Origin: DATGZX01 sp035296965
GTDB lineage: Bacteria; Planctomycetota; Planctomycetia; Gemmatales; Gemmataceae
Reading direction: 5' to 3'
Assembly (NCBI GenBank): GCA_035296965.1
Contig: DATGZX010000101.1
Location: 1-64,000 of the forward strand
DNA: 64,000 nt
This document shows, one piece after another, positions 9,467-18,090 of this stretch. The translations under genes and the position numbers were made by a program. Position 1 is the first letter of the stretch; every line of letters begins with the position of its first letter. The notes under the pieces are model-generated. The model had not been told where the DNA came from. It was given only the letters and a program-made list of their open reading frames with translations, and did no database searches.

Positions 9467-10097
9467 GGGTGGGGCCCTTGAGCGGCACTCTTACGACCGT
9501 AACGAAGCCGGTAAACGCTCGCAGCTTCAAGAGCGCTGGCCGGGCGCCGCGCATGCGGAAAACGAGCTTGACATCTTGGCGAGGCCGCCCGTCGGGCATG
9601 AATACCGTCAAGGCAGACCAGCGCGACGAATCTTGCCGGTTCGCTGACGGCGGCCCATCTTTGGTGGCTTCAGGGTCGCCCTGGGCTTTTGTCAAATCAG
9701 GCTCTGTGTCGGCCGCCAAAGGTTCGGTCGCGGCGGGCACCGAGAATTGAATGCCCTTGGGCAAATCCTGCTCCACGATCCAGGGTCGTTTGCCCTGGGC
9801 AAGTTTGTCGTCGGCGGCTCGGGGCAATTTAATATCCGTCCAAAACTCGGGGCTGTCGGGGGCGATGCGATATTTGCCCTTGCTCGGCAGGATGGCGAAT
9901 CGGTACGGGCGGCCTTCGTCAACGGCGTGGATGCGCGCATTCGTAAATGCTGCCCTGACCTGGTCCGTGGCTGCCTGGACGCGGGAATCGCCAAAGATCA
10001 CGTCGACCGACTGATAAGCGAAGGTCGCCAAAAGCAGCAGGACAGCCATCACGAGCAGGAGCTCCAGCAACGTATAGGCTGGTCGAGAAACCTTCAT
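9453..10097 (-). CDS. gspH: GspH-like minor pseudopilin
   Basis: This 214-residue protein starts 'MKVSRPAYTLLELLLVMAVL', a short basic leader, an A/Y cleavage point and Glu at +5, followed by a hydrophobic helix. The segment 'ATDQVRAAFTNARIHAVDEG' matches the conserved region after the N-helix of GspH (selection of A-x-x-x-AR residues). The central region carries an acidic low-complexity insertion (about 120-160). It sits between gspG and gspI, as expected for a pseudopilin operon. Confidence 0.82.
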   Translation of the reverse strand: MKVSRPAYTLLELLLVMAVLLLLATFAYQSVDVIFGDSRVQAATDQVRAAFTNARIHAVDEGRPYRFAILPSKGKYRIAPDSPEFWTDIKLPRAADDKLAQGKRPWIVEQDLPKGIQFSVPAATEPLAADTEPDLTKAQGDPEATKDGPPSANRQDSSRWSALTVFMPDGRPRQDVKLVFRMRGARPALLKLRAFTGFVTVVRVPLKGPTHETK

Positions 10098-10165
10098 GGC
10101 CCGGCCCTCCTCAGAATAAAATCTCGCCTTCGGGCTCGACGCCGGCGGGCGTTGCCAGGCACGAA

Positions 10166-10609
10166 TCAGTTGCCGGCCTGTGCTGGCGGCGCATCAGACC
10201 AGTTGCCGATGATGCCCGTTGGGTCGTTTGCCTTTGGGCCGAGGGACCAAATGTCCGGCTTTTCCGAGTCGGTGTTGTGCGTTCCCGGTTGAGCGTATTG
10301 GTATTCATGGCCCCAGGGGTCGAGCAGAGAGCGTTGATCCGCAAATTTGTCGCCGCCGTTCGGCCCCGGCTGAGCCAGCGCACCCAGCGTAGCGGGATAA
10401 TCGTTATACTTGATCCGGTAACTCTCGACAATTTCCGTCAACGTCTTGACGTCGATCCGGGCCCGATCCTTCTTGGCCTCGTTGAGGTAGCGCATGTAGA
10501 TCGGGACGGCCGCTCCGGCCAGAACAACGAGAATCGCCACGACGACCAGCATTTCCATGAGAGTGAACGCGGATCGCCTTGCGGCGCTTTTGGTGGGTTC
10601 AAGCTTCAT
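10166..10609 (-). CDS. gspG: GspG major pseudopilin
   Basis: This 147-residue protein has leader 'KSAARRSA' and then 'FTLMEMLVVVAILVVLAGAA', the classical major pseudopilin helix with Glu at +5. The segment 'YRIKYNDYPATLGAL' and the C-terminal 'DPWGHEYQY' are hallmark GspG motifs; the latter region binds calcium in known GspG proteins. Its length matches the family. It should polymerise into the periplasmic pseudopilus that pushes substrates through the secretin. Confidence 0.95.
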   Translation of the reverse strand: MKLEPTKSAARRSAFTLMEMLVVVAILVVLAGAAVPIYMRYLNEAKKDRARIDVKTLTEIVESYRIKYNDYPATLGALAQPGPNGGDKFADQRSLLDPWGHEYQYAQPGTHNTDSEKPDIWSLGPKANDPTGIIGNWSDAPPAQAGN

Positions 10610-10658
10610 ATGTCGCTCTCCTCGCTAAGATGACAAGGTACTTAGCCATGCTCCATGC

Positions 10659-11867
10659 TCATTTCACTGTGCTGCTCATTTTGAATATCGGCAACAGCAG
10701 GCCCGCAACCACCACGAGCGTGATGGCCGCCATGACCAGCAGCATCAATGGTTCGAGAAGACGCACGAACAGATCGAGCTGCCGGGTCGTGCGCTTTTCG
10801 AGGCCATCCGCGACGTCCACGAGAACGCGCTCGAGGTCATTGCTTTCTTCCCCCACGCTGATCATCTCGACCATGTCCCGTGGGAAGTGCGGACACGCCG
10901 CCAAGGGCGTGGCCAGGGTTTCTCCGGACTGAATATTGTCAGCCGACTTTTCAATGGCCATCGCCAGCACACGGTTGCCTGTCGAATCCTTGGCGATCCG
11001 CAAGGCCTGGAGGATAGGAATGCCGTTGTGAAGCAATGTGCCCAGGATGCGGGAAAATCGGGACAAGGCCAGGTGTAAATAAATTGTGCCCGCGGCAGGA
11101 ATGCGTAGTCTCCAGCCGTCGAGCCAAAGACGGCCGCTATCGGTGATGATCCAAGACCGGAACGAGTACATGACCACTGCCGCGACCGCGATCATCCACC
11201 AGCCTTGCCGCTGGAGCAGATGGCTTGTCCCCATGAGCGCTTGGGTAATAACGGGCAACTCACCTTTTTCCTGCAGCTTTTGGAACATCGGCTCGAACTT
11301 GGGCACGAATGCCACGACGAGCACATTCAGCACAACGAAGCCCACCACGGCCAGAAAGATCGGATAGGCCAGCGCCCCGACGACCTTTGCCTTGAGGTCT
11401 TCCTGATGTTCCGCGAAGTCGGCGATGCGCCGGAGGACATCTTCGAGGAAGCCGCCTTCTTGGCCGGCATGGACCATGCTGACAGCCAGCTCGTTGAAGG
11501 CCTCGGGATACTGAGCCATCGCTTCGGCGAGACCTGTCCCATCGGCAACCCGCTTGCGCACTTCGCGGACAATGGCGCCGAGGGCCGGTTGAGATCCCTG
11601 CCGTTCGAGGATTTCGAGACTGCGCAGGAGCGGCACGCCCGAGCGCAGCAAATCTGCGAGCTGGGCGAAGAAAACGGACACGTAGCGGGCGCGAATGCGG
11701 CGGCCGCGGCGGAGCGCGCCTGCGCCGGCCGCAACCGGAGCGACCTTGACGGGAAGCAAGCCGCGTGCGCGCAGGCTGGCCACCACTTCGCTCTCGCTGC
11801 CGGCAGCCAGAGTTCCCTGGCTGCGTTGACCAGTCCGCGCTACCGCGGAGTACGTGTATTCCGGCAC
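10659..11867 (-). CDS. gspF: GspF inner-membrane assembly-platform protein
   Basis: The 402-residue protein begins 'MPEYTYSAV', as most GspF/PilC proteins do, and has two copies of the GspF domain (about 65-190 and 270-395) with three hydrophobic segments. Its motifs include 'LLRSGVPLLRSLEIL' in the first repeat and 'LLHNGIPILQALRI' in the second. The start is a GTG preceded by GAGGAG. It is the first gene of the operon as seen here. No gspE ATPase or gspC lies next to it, so these must be encoded elsewhere. Confidence 0.93.
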   Translation of the reverse strand: MPEYTYSAVARTGQRSQGTLAAGSESEVVASLRARGLLPVKVAPVAAGAGALRRGRRIRARYVSVFFAQLADLLRSGVPLLRSLEILERQGSQPALGAIVREVRKRVADGTGLAEAMAQYPEAFNELAVSMVHAGQEGGFLEDVLRRIADFAEHQEDLKAKVVGALAYPIFLAVVGFVVLNVLVVAFVPKFEPMFQKLQEKGELPVITQALMGTSHLLQRQGWWMIAVAAVVMYSFRSWIITDSGRLWLDGWRLRIPAAGTIYLHLALSRFSRILGTLLHNGIPILQALRIAKDSTGNRVLAMAIEKSADNIQSGETLATPLAACPHFPRDMVEMISVGEESNDLERVLVDVADGLEKRTTRQLDLFVRLLEPLMLLVMAAITLVVVAGLLLPIFKMSSTVK

Positions 11868-12366
11868 GATCTCCTCACGCTCGCGTTGCGGGCAATGTAA
11901 ATCCTTGTGACCTTGGCACCGATTCCGCTATCATTCGAGCTTGCACAGCTCGTGATGGCCGGGAGAGGGCAGGTGGTTGAGGAAAATCAGTGTCAATCGT
12001 CCAATGATTAACAAACCATGTAGCGGGTAGAGCCTTGGCAAGGAATCTTTTTTGCCCTGGTGGCCGATAACAGTAACCGAGGAATTCAGGGGCCTCGGCC
12101 GACCAAGGCAATAAGGACTTCTCGAACAGTCTCCCGTTGGGGGCGAGGTTTAGCGGCATCCTCCGCGGTGGTTGGTTGGGCAATCAATGCTTGGCGCGAG
12201 AGTTTCGGAACCTCCTGTTGCAAACTCTGGCCTCGGGGATGCATGCGAAGGTAGGAATCAAAAACAACCATAATGGCAGGCTAATTATCCCCCGGCAGGC
12301 AACATATGTCAATGATAGTTTTCCTTTCGGCACCAAGCAAGTTTTGTGCCGTCGAATGAGGTAATC
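11868..12366. other. Divergent intergenic region between gspF and the BON-domain gene
   Basis: About 500 bases with no convincing gene. It must hold the promoter of the secretion operon (leftward) and that of the BON-domain gene (rightward). A small inverted repeat CGGCAC...GTGCCG lies within about 35 bases of the rightward start codon. I see no clear sigma-70 or sigma-54 consensus. Confidence 0.5.
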
Positions 12367-13056
12367 ATGGCCCTGATTGCAGTTAGGCAGATCGTTGATC
12401 GCATCCTGTCAGGTACGCTCACTATGATGGTGGGAGCAGCTGGCCCAGCGACTTTGCTCGCTCAGGCCCCGGCTGGCGGGACTTCGACCCCGAGTGCTTC
12501 TCGTTCTTCCTTCTTGTCAAACCCCACCGCTTTGGGCGGTTCGACGCCAGAAATCAACGTCACGGGGCTAACGCCGCCGCCAGGTCGGGGAGATGGCAAC
12601 CTTGCGGCACCTTTCTACGGGAACCCGCTCAGTGTCGCCATGCCGGGCGGTCCGGGAAGTCGAACTTTCTATACGCCTTTGTTCGCGAACCTGCCCGCCG
12701 CGGCGACTGCAGGCCTGGCGGGGACGGGGAGCGCCCTGGGAGCGAATCGCTTGCTGGCCGAAACCAATTTCGGCTCCAGTCTCGGCATTCGGCGTGCCCC
12801 GACCTTCCTAGCTTCCTTGGAGTTCCCCAACCAACCCATTTCGCCCGCCTCGCTTCAGCCCGAGCTGCAGGAGATTCTGGCACGCTCCACTTCGTTGTCC
12901 GCGCCTAGGAAGATTCGAGTCGAAGTCCAGGGCCGCAACGTCGTCCTGCGGGGAGAAGTCGCCAGCAAGAAGGAGAGTCGCCTGGCCGAGGGACTAGTAC
13001 GCTTGGCCCCTGGAGTTCAGGAAGTTCACAATCAACTCGAATTGAAAGGCCCTTGA
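12367..13056 (+). CDS. Exported BON-domain protein
   Basis: This 229-residue protein has a hydrophobic N-terminal segment ending near 'PATLLAQ' (about residue 35) that can serve as a signal peptide. A Ser/Gly/Pro-rich disordered middle follows, then a C-terminal BON domain (about residues 160-229). The BON domain shows the pattern 'IRVEVQGRNVVLRGEVASK' followed by 'RLAEGLVRLAPGVQEVHNQL'. BON domains bind phospholipid or peptidoglycan and often occur in envelope proteins and with secretins. The start at 12367 is chosen because GAGG lies six bases upstream. Lying divergently from the secretion operon, it could be an envelope partner, but that is inference. Confidence 0.75.
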   Translation: MALIAVRQIVDRILSGTLTMMVGAAGPATLLAQAPAGGTSTPSASRSSFLSNPTALGGSTPEINVTGLTPPPGRGDGNLAAPFYGNPLSVAMPGGPGSRTFYTPLFANLPAAATAGLAGTGSALGANRLLAETNFGSSLGIRRAPTFLASLEFPNQPISPASLQPELQEILARSTSLSAPRKIRVEVQGRNVVLRGEVASKKESRLAEGLVRLAPGVQEVHNQLELKGP

Positions 13057-13124
13057 GAGCCACCGACGCTGGTCGGCGCTCTGGCCGTTTGAGGCCTGAG
13101 CCCGTTCTCCTGAATCGGATCAGG

Positions 13125-13673
13125 CTAAGTGGGAGGCTTATTGGACTGGATGCCCGCGTGCCCGCCGCTGGGCGCCCGCTTCTGCAGGACAAGCGTTGAA
13201 CTCTCGGCGTAGAGGGGCGTGCCCTTGACCGGCTCAAAACGCACGCGCAACTGGACTTGCGTAAGCTCGGGCTTATAAGTTCCCCACGGAAGGAAGACAG
13301 TGTAGCCCCAGCCCACAGCATCGCGGCGCTGCAATCGTTTGAGTGTGTCCTTGTCGATGTGCCATTCTTCCAGGGGCGGACCCTTCTCGACTTCCGGGCC
13401 CGAAAGGGCGTTATAGAGACTGACGACCAGGCTGCCCTCGGCAATCAGCGGGCGGTCAATCTCCTCACCGTAAAGATAGATGCGACCGGCCAGCCCTGGC
13501 GTTGGAGCACCTCCATGCGCTGGATCCGGCGTGAAGATGACTTCAGGGATCCAGGTGACCAACGCTTGACAGACAGGTCCCGTGGGTGGGCTTCTGCCAG
13601 GAAGTACAAAGGAGTCGGTAGCGGCGCAGCCGGCGAGAAGGACCATACCAAGCGATACTAAACAGGCGCGCAT
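13125..13673 (-). CDS. Lipoprotein of unknown function
   Basis: This 182-residue protein starts 'MRACLVSLGMVLLAGCAATD', a signal peptide with lipobox LAGC, so it should be a membrane-anchored lipoprotein. The mature part has beta-rich segments ('VVSLYNAL', 'YTVFLPWGTY', 'VQLRVRFEP') and an Arg/Gly/Pro-rich end. I do not recognise a named family. The ATG at 13673 is preferred over the upstream codon at 13706 because GAGGGAG precedes it and the signal peptide then starts cleanly. Confidence 0.7.
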   Translation of the reverse strand: MRACLVSLGMVLLAGCAATDSFVLPGRSPPTGPVCQALVTWIPEVIFTPDPAHGGAPTPGLAGRIYLYGEEIDRPLIAEGSLVVSLYNALSGPEVEKGPPLEEWHIDKDTLKRLQRRDAVGWGYTVFLPWGTYKPELTQVQLRVRFEPVKGTPLYAESSTLVLQKRAPSGGHAGIQSNKPPT

Positions 13674-13883
13674 GTCTCGGCTCCCTCTCTCCCAGCGCCA
13701 ACGCAATGCGAATTACATGCGGAGCGGGTCCGCCCCAGAGTCCCACGGCCCAAGCAAAGTGCTTTTCCAGAGGCTTCCTAAAATCGACAGAACCGGCGCT
13801 TTCATTAAGATCGGCAATCTTGACCCAGTTTCTTAAGCGGTCCTGCGTTTTTGCCCCAGTGCAGGTTCGCCATCCAAAACAAA

Positions 13884-13919
13884 GGCCGCACCGGGAATAC
13901 GGCAATTCCCGGTGCGGCC
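13884..13919 (-). terminator. Rho-independent terminator of the FliF-secretin gene
   Basis: A perfect 15-bp inverted repeat (GGCCGCACCGGGAAT and its complement) encloses a six-base loop. Read on the minus strand it is followed by TTTGTTTT. It lies 48 bases after the stop codon at 13968, the expected place for the terminator of that gene. Confidence 0.85.
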
Positions 13920-13967
13920 TATGTTTAACGCCTTAAATTCGCTTCCGAGTGTTTGTGCCTTACAGCA

Positions 13968-15686
13968 TCACTTGGCTTGCTGCGCTGCGTGAGCCTTACT
14001 GAAGCACATGGGGTCGAGCAGGAGTGCCGCCATGGCAAGCTTGCTGGCCTCGGCGGACTGACCCTTCGCGCAGGCGCTTTCGTACTTTGCCAACAAGCAA
14101 GCCACTATCGCAGTGGAGGACGATTGGCAGACCTCATTGGAGCATCTTTGCAATTCTCCGAAAGCCCCAAGGCATCCTGTCAAGCCCGCGTCGGAATCGA
14201 CCTCCACCTCCAGAATCTTTTTGCCAGAATGCATATCCCGCAAGTTGTTCAAGTTAGTAATGAAAGCGGCAGGCCCGAAACCGTCAATGAAACCAAATGG
14301 ATCCAATGGCTTCGGTGGAACTGAGCTTGCTACCGGAGCCTCCTGCGTCTTTGCAGCCTTATCGCAGCACTTTTGGGCTTCGAAAGCCTCTTCCTCTTCT
14401 TCTATGTGAAGGACCGGCATGGTTGAGGGCGCGCTGTTCGCAGCAACGTGCTCGGCTGCGGAATCGCCAATGATCCTTGGTGTGACCAGCACGAGGACAT
14501 CCATCTCTTCCTGCCGACTGACCTTGGATTTGAACAAATCACCCAAATAGGGAAGGTCAGAGAGAATCGGCGTCCCGCTCTCATCTTCGAAATCTCGCAA
14601 GGTGTGCCACTTTGCGAGCAGAACAGTGCCGCCGTCCGGCAAAGTGACCTTTTGGTCTGCGGCCGTGGTCAGAACCTTGGGCTGTTGAATGAACTGTGTG
14701 AAGGGCACAGGAGCGCCGACCGCACGGCCTTCGAACACCGGCGTGATGAAGGTCCTGACAGGGATGAGCGGGACTGATTCAATAAAAGAGAACTTGCCAT
14801 TCATTTCGAGATGAACGAACCGTTGGTCGGCGCTCACGGTTGGCCGAACTGCTAACTTGAAACCGGATTCCACCAGATTGTTACAAGGAATATATACTTG
14901 CTGCCCTCGCACCTGCTGCACCGACAAGCTCGTTACGAAGAAACGATTCTCTTTCTGGCAAAGTTCTGCGGACTGGCCGTTGCCAATCGTCATCCGCGGC
15001 GTCTGGATCATGCTGCTATTGGCATCCTCTTGTGCCGCCTGGAGCAATTGGGCCAATTGCTGCGAACTCAAAAAAGTTAAGCCATCGGCGTTGCAGGAAT
15101 TGCCCAGGGTGCCGGGACATGTCTCCAGCTTGCATTGATATTCCACATGCGCCGTGGCGGCCGTGCTTTGCTCGGAGCCGCGCGGCTCGGAGAGGACCCG
15201 GCCGCTGTTGTCCACCACGGTAATCTGATCGGGGGCCAGACCCTTGACGCTATGCGACACCAGCGAGATGATGCCGTTGGCAAGGGAGGGGCTCAGGTCT
15301 GATCCCGGCTTCAACCAGAGCATAACGCTGGCAGTTGGAGGTTTTGGGTCGCGCGGGAAGAGAGTCGGCTGGGGATCGATATGAATGCGCGCTCCTGCGA
15401 TCGGCTCGAGGCGCATGATCGACTCGGCCAATGCCGTCTGCATGGCCCTACGGCAATCCGCATCTTCAAGCCAGAGGGGCATGCCAGCGGAGTCGTTCAT
15501 GCCGGCAGGCGCGGAGCACTTGAGCGCGCATGCATGGGGCATCGTGACGATGCGCACCTCCACCGACACCTGCGGATCGGATGATTTACCTTTTTCGGAG
15601 ACCGGTTGTCCGGCAACGAGTGGAGAAACCGAGCCGGCCAGGAATAGGGCCACAAGCCAGTATCCTTTCAGCAATCGAACCGCCAT
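13968..15686 (-). CDS. Secretin with an N-terminal FliF/YscJ-like ring domain
   Basis: This 572-residue exported protein has a signal peptide (about 1-26). Residues 76-170 read as a YscJ/FliF ring-building domain: 'GARIHIDPQPTLFPRD' corresponds to the 'ARVHLAxPxPSLFxRE' stretch of FliF, and 'ASVMLWLKPG' plus 'LAPDQITVVDNSGRVLS' to the FliF 'GLxPxNVTLVDxxGxLL' block. Residues 205-406 are a secretin domain, with 'GGTVLLAKW', 'GTPILSDLPYLGDLFKSK' and 'LVLVTPRII'. The tail (407-572) has an acidic run and many cysteines. Apart from the signal peptide there is no transmembrane helix, unlike FliF or YscJ. It is a single-gene unit: a strong terminator follows and a repeat-containing divergent region precedes it. 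The type II operon nearby already has its own secretin, so this one probably serves another machine or a structural role. Confidence 0.85.
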   Translation of the reverse strand: MAVRLLKGYWLVALFLAGSVSPLVAGQPVSEKGKSSDPQVSVEVRIVTMPHACALKCSAPAGMNDSAGMPLWLEDADCRRAMQTALAESIMRLEPIAGARIHIDPQPTLFPRDPKPPTASVMLWLKPGSDLSPSLANGIISLVSHSVKGLAPDQITVVDNSGRVLSEPRGSEQSTAATAHVEYQCKLETCPGTLGNSCNADGLTFLSSQQLAQLLQAAQEDANSSMIQTPRMTIGNGQSAELCQKENRFFVTSLSVQQVRGQQVYIPCNNLVESGFKLAVRPTVSADQRFVHLEMNGKFSFIESVPLIPVRTFITPVFEGRAVGAPVPFTQFIQQPKVLTTAADQKVTLPDGGTVLLAKWHTLRDFEDESGTPILSDLPYLGDLFKSKVSRQEEMDVLVLVTPRIIGDSAAEHVAANSAPSTMPVLHIEEEEEAFEAQKCCDKAAKTQEAPVASSVPPKPLDPFGFIDGFGPAAFITNLNNLRDMHSGKKILEVEVDSDAGLTGCLGAFGELQRCSNEVCQSSSTAIVACLLAKYESACAKGQSAEASKLAMAALLLDPMCFSKAHAAQQAK

Positions 15687-15751
15687 GACAAAGCTCCTTT
15701 TGGGTTTGGGATGGGCCAGCGACGGGAGAACTAAAGGACCGCGTACAAATC

Positions 15752-15832
15752 GGCTGATACTTGCCGGAGGCGTTAGCGAAGACCTCGCTGACGCTTCGGG
15801 CTAGTATCAGCGGAATCGTGCACGGTGATGTA
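15752..15832. repeat. REP-like palindromic element, copy 1
   Basis: An imperfect inverted repeat (15753-15809) begins CTGATACT and ends AGTATCAG. It contains the core CGTTAGCGA...CGCTGACGCTTCGGGCT and is followed by the tail CGGAATCGTGCACGGTGATG. The same element occurs at 33184-33304 and 39397-39517. It lies in the 387-base divergent region (15687-16073) between the secretin gene and the PurM-like gene; no gene is apparent there. Confidence 0.8.
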
Positions 15833-16073
15833 GAAACCGAAAGTTCGGCACTGCTCGCAGAATTCGCGGGTGCGTCGGCAATTCCCAAATTGCCGATTGT
15901 CCGCCAATTTCCCGCGTGCAATTTGCGCAGCCGTTCTCAGGGGGCGGGAGTATGCCCAAGCGATAGAGGAACTTCAAGATCAATTCGCGAATGGCTTGGA
16001 TGGCGCCTCGAAAAGCTGTAAGAATGAAAACCGCAACGTTCGATTCAGCCGTCGACTTCATGGAGTCCGCGAA

Positions 16074-17189
16074 GTGGGGACCGAACCAGCGTTTACCTAC
16101 GCAGCGAGCGGGGTGGATTATGAGCCCCTCGATCGTTTCAAGCGGATCTGCCAGCGTGCTGCGCGGACAACCGTAACCTCGCTGGACAAGCATGGCTTGA
16201 GCGAGCCCGAAGGTATACGGGGTGAAAGTGCCTACCTTCTGGAAACTCCCGTCGGATTCCTGGCACACGTGGAAGAAGGACTCGGCACCAAGAATCTGGT
16301 CGCCGATGCCATGCTTCAGCTCACCGGTGAGCGGACCTACGCGAACATCGCTGTCGACACGGTGGCCACCATCGTCAATGACATGATTACTGTAGGTGCG
16401 CTGCCCATATCCGTTGCCATGCATGCGGCGGTTGGGGATGCAAGCTGGTTCGAACGAGAGAATCGAGGGGAAGACCTCGCGGCGGGTTTCGCCAGAGGCT
16501 GCCGGCTGGCCGGCGCCGTCTGGGGGGGCGGCGAGACTCCGGTCCTGCGCGACATTGTTCATCCCGACACGGTGGTTCTGGCCGGCTCCGCTGTCGGGGT
16601 GATCAAGCCTAAGCACAACCGGGTCGTTGGCAACGTCAGGGCAGGGGATGCCATTGTCATGCTGGCCAGCTCGGGCATCCATGCAAATGGCATAACGCTG
16701 TGCCGGAGCTTGGCAGCCAGTCTACCGGACGGTTATTTGGCCAAGCTGGATGACGGCGGCTGCTTTGGTTCAAGCCTGCTCGAGCCGACGATCATTTACG
16801 TGCCGTTCATGCAGGCGTGCCAGGAGCAAGGCATCATTCCGCATTACGCCGTGCACATCACCGGCCACGGCTGGCGGAAACTCATGCGCCTTCCGGAGCC
16901 ATTCGTGTATCGGGTCAGCACTCCCGCACCGCTTTCTTCTCTGTATCGGTTTCTCCTGCACGAGGGGAAGATGGCCCTACGCGAGGCTTATGCGACATTC
17001 AACATGGGAGCCGGCTTCGCTGTGTACGTTGATCCGAGCGAGGCCGAACCATGCCTTACGGTCGCCCGCGCGGTGGGCCTGAATGCCTGGGTCGCCGGAG
17101 CAATAGAAAAACAGGGGCAACGAAAAGCCGTCGAGATAATTCCGCACAACATCTCCTTTGAGGGAGAGACGCTCCAGGTGCGGGAGTAG
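16074..17189 (+). CDS. PurM-like (AIR synthase superfamily) protein
   Basis: This 371-residue protein resembles phosphoribosylformylglycinamidine cyclo-ligase. It has 'YAASGVDYEPLDRFKRI' at the start, 'GLGTKNLVAD' in place of the usual 'DGVGTKxxxA' near residue 70, 'VNDMITVGALPI' (normally 'VNDIxxxGAEPL'), 'GGGETPVL' (normally 'GGETAEM') and 'GIHANGITLCR' (normally 'GIHSNGxSLxR'). The fold is clear, but several ATP- and substrate-site residues differ, so it may catalyse another reaction. The GTG at 16074 has GGAG eight bases upstream. An earlier GTG at 15870 would add 68 residues that look non-homologous. It appears monocistronic; the next gene starts 22 bases later. Confidence 0.75.
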   Translation: MGTEPAFTYAASGVDYEPLDRFKRICQRAARTTVTSLDKHGLSEPEGIRGESAYLLETPVGFLAHVEEGLGTKNLVADAMLQLTGERTYANIAVDTVATIVNDMITVGALPISVAMHAAVGDASWFERENRGEDLAAGFARGCRLAGAVWGGGETPVLRDIVHPDTVVLAGSAVGVIKPKHNRVVGNVRAGDAIVMLASSGIHANGITLCRSLAASLPDGYLAKLDDGGCFGSSLLEPTIIYVPFMQACQEQGIIPHYAVHITGHGWRKLMRLPEPFVYRVSTPAPLSSLYRFLLHEGKMALREAYATFNMGAGFAVYVDPSEAEPCLTVARAVGLNAWVAGAIEKQGQRKAVEIIPHNISFEGETLQVRE

Positions 17190-17211
17190 AATAGGTTGGT
17201 CGAGGGTTATT

Positions 17212-17895
17212 ATGTTTGAAGCGGAGATGTATTCCATTCCAGGTTTCAGCGATCCGATCAGCTCACTTACCCACTTGGCCGGCGCCGCCGTATTCGCCGT
17301 GCTGACCGTGTTTCTCCTCCGGCGGGGTTGGGGCGACATTGGCCGATTCACGTCTCTCGGCATATTCGCGTTGACGTTCCTCTTCCTGCTCTCCATGAGC
17401 GGCGTCTATCATCTGCTGACGCCGGGCACGGCCGGGAAAGCCGTGCTTAGACGGCTGGACCACAGCGCCATCTTCGCGATGATCGCCGGCACGTTTACAC
17501 CGGTGCACGCGATTCTGTTCAGAGGATTGTGGCGCTGGGGCCCGCTGATCTTTATTTGGGCGGCAGCCACCACGGGGATCTGTCTCAAGACCGTTTTCTT
17601 CGGTGGCGTTTCGCACTGGCTCGGAGTGAGTCTATTCCTGGCCATGGGTTGGGTTGGCATTGTGCCCGCGCTCATGCTCTGGCGCCGCTACGGAACGTCC
17701 TTCATCAAGCCGCTCATCTGCGGCGCGGGCGCATACACAGTGGGAGCACTGCTGGAAATGCTGCATTGGCCGGTGCTCATCCCGGGCATCGTGGGGCCGC
17801 ATGAAGTATTCCATGTGGCCGTTCTCGCCGGGGCCGGCTATCACTGGCATTTTGTGACTCAGTTTGCCTCGGGCGAGGTCTCTTCACGAATCTGA
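17212..17895 (+). CDS. Hemolysin III/PAQR family seven-helix membrane protein
   Basis: This 227-residue protein has seven predicted transmembrane segments. It carries the family's metal-site motifs: 'SMSGVYHLL' (Ser and His), 'LDHSAIFAMIAGTFTP' (Asp and His) and a C-terminal 'HEVFHVAVLAGAGYHWHF'. Members of this family (YqfA/HlyIII) are inner-membrane proteins linked to hydrolase-like PAQR receptors; the substrate in bacteria is not settled. The ATG at 17212 is favoured by GAGGG five bases before it. It follows the PurM-like gene closely and could be cotranscribed with it. Confidence 0.9.
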   Translation: MFEAEMYSIPGFSDPISSLTHLAGAAVFAVLTVFLLRRGWGDIGRFTSLGIFALTFLFLLSMSGVYHLLTPGTAGKAVLRRLDHSAIFAMIAGTFTPVHAILFRGLWRWGPLIFIWAAATTGICLKTVFFGGVSHWLGVSLFLAMGWVGIVPALMLWRRYGTSFIKPLICGAGAYTVGALLEMLHWPVLIPGIVGPHEVFHVAVLAGAGYHWHFVTQFASGEVSSRI

Positions 17896-18090
17896 TTGAG
17901 CGCCAACTTTTCTCCAGACTCCTGCCCGTTGTGTCGAAATTGAGATAAACGTACGGTGCGGGCCTTCCATGAGGTACGATCGTGATCCTCAGGTTGGGTA
18001 AGCCAGGTTGACTTTCTTCGGTTGTTTGCCCCTAAGGAACGTCATGGAGCCGTGCAAATCGGCTGCCCAGGCGTTGTTTTGGTGCAGTCG

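Noticed and set aside
12060..12254. Plus-strand frame between gspF and the BON gene
   Set aside because: Arg-rich, no ribosome site, overlapped by other short frames; treated as intergenic.
15870..16073. N-terminal extension of the PurM-like protein from a GTG at 15870
   Set aside because: The extra 68 residues look non-homologous, while a good ribosome site precedes the GTG at 16074.
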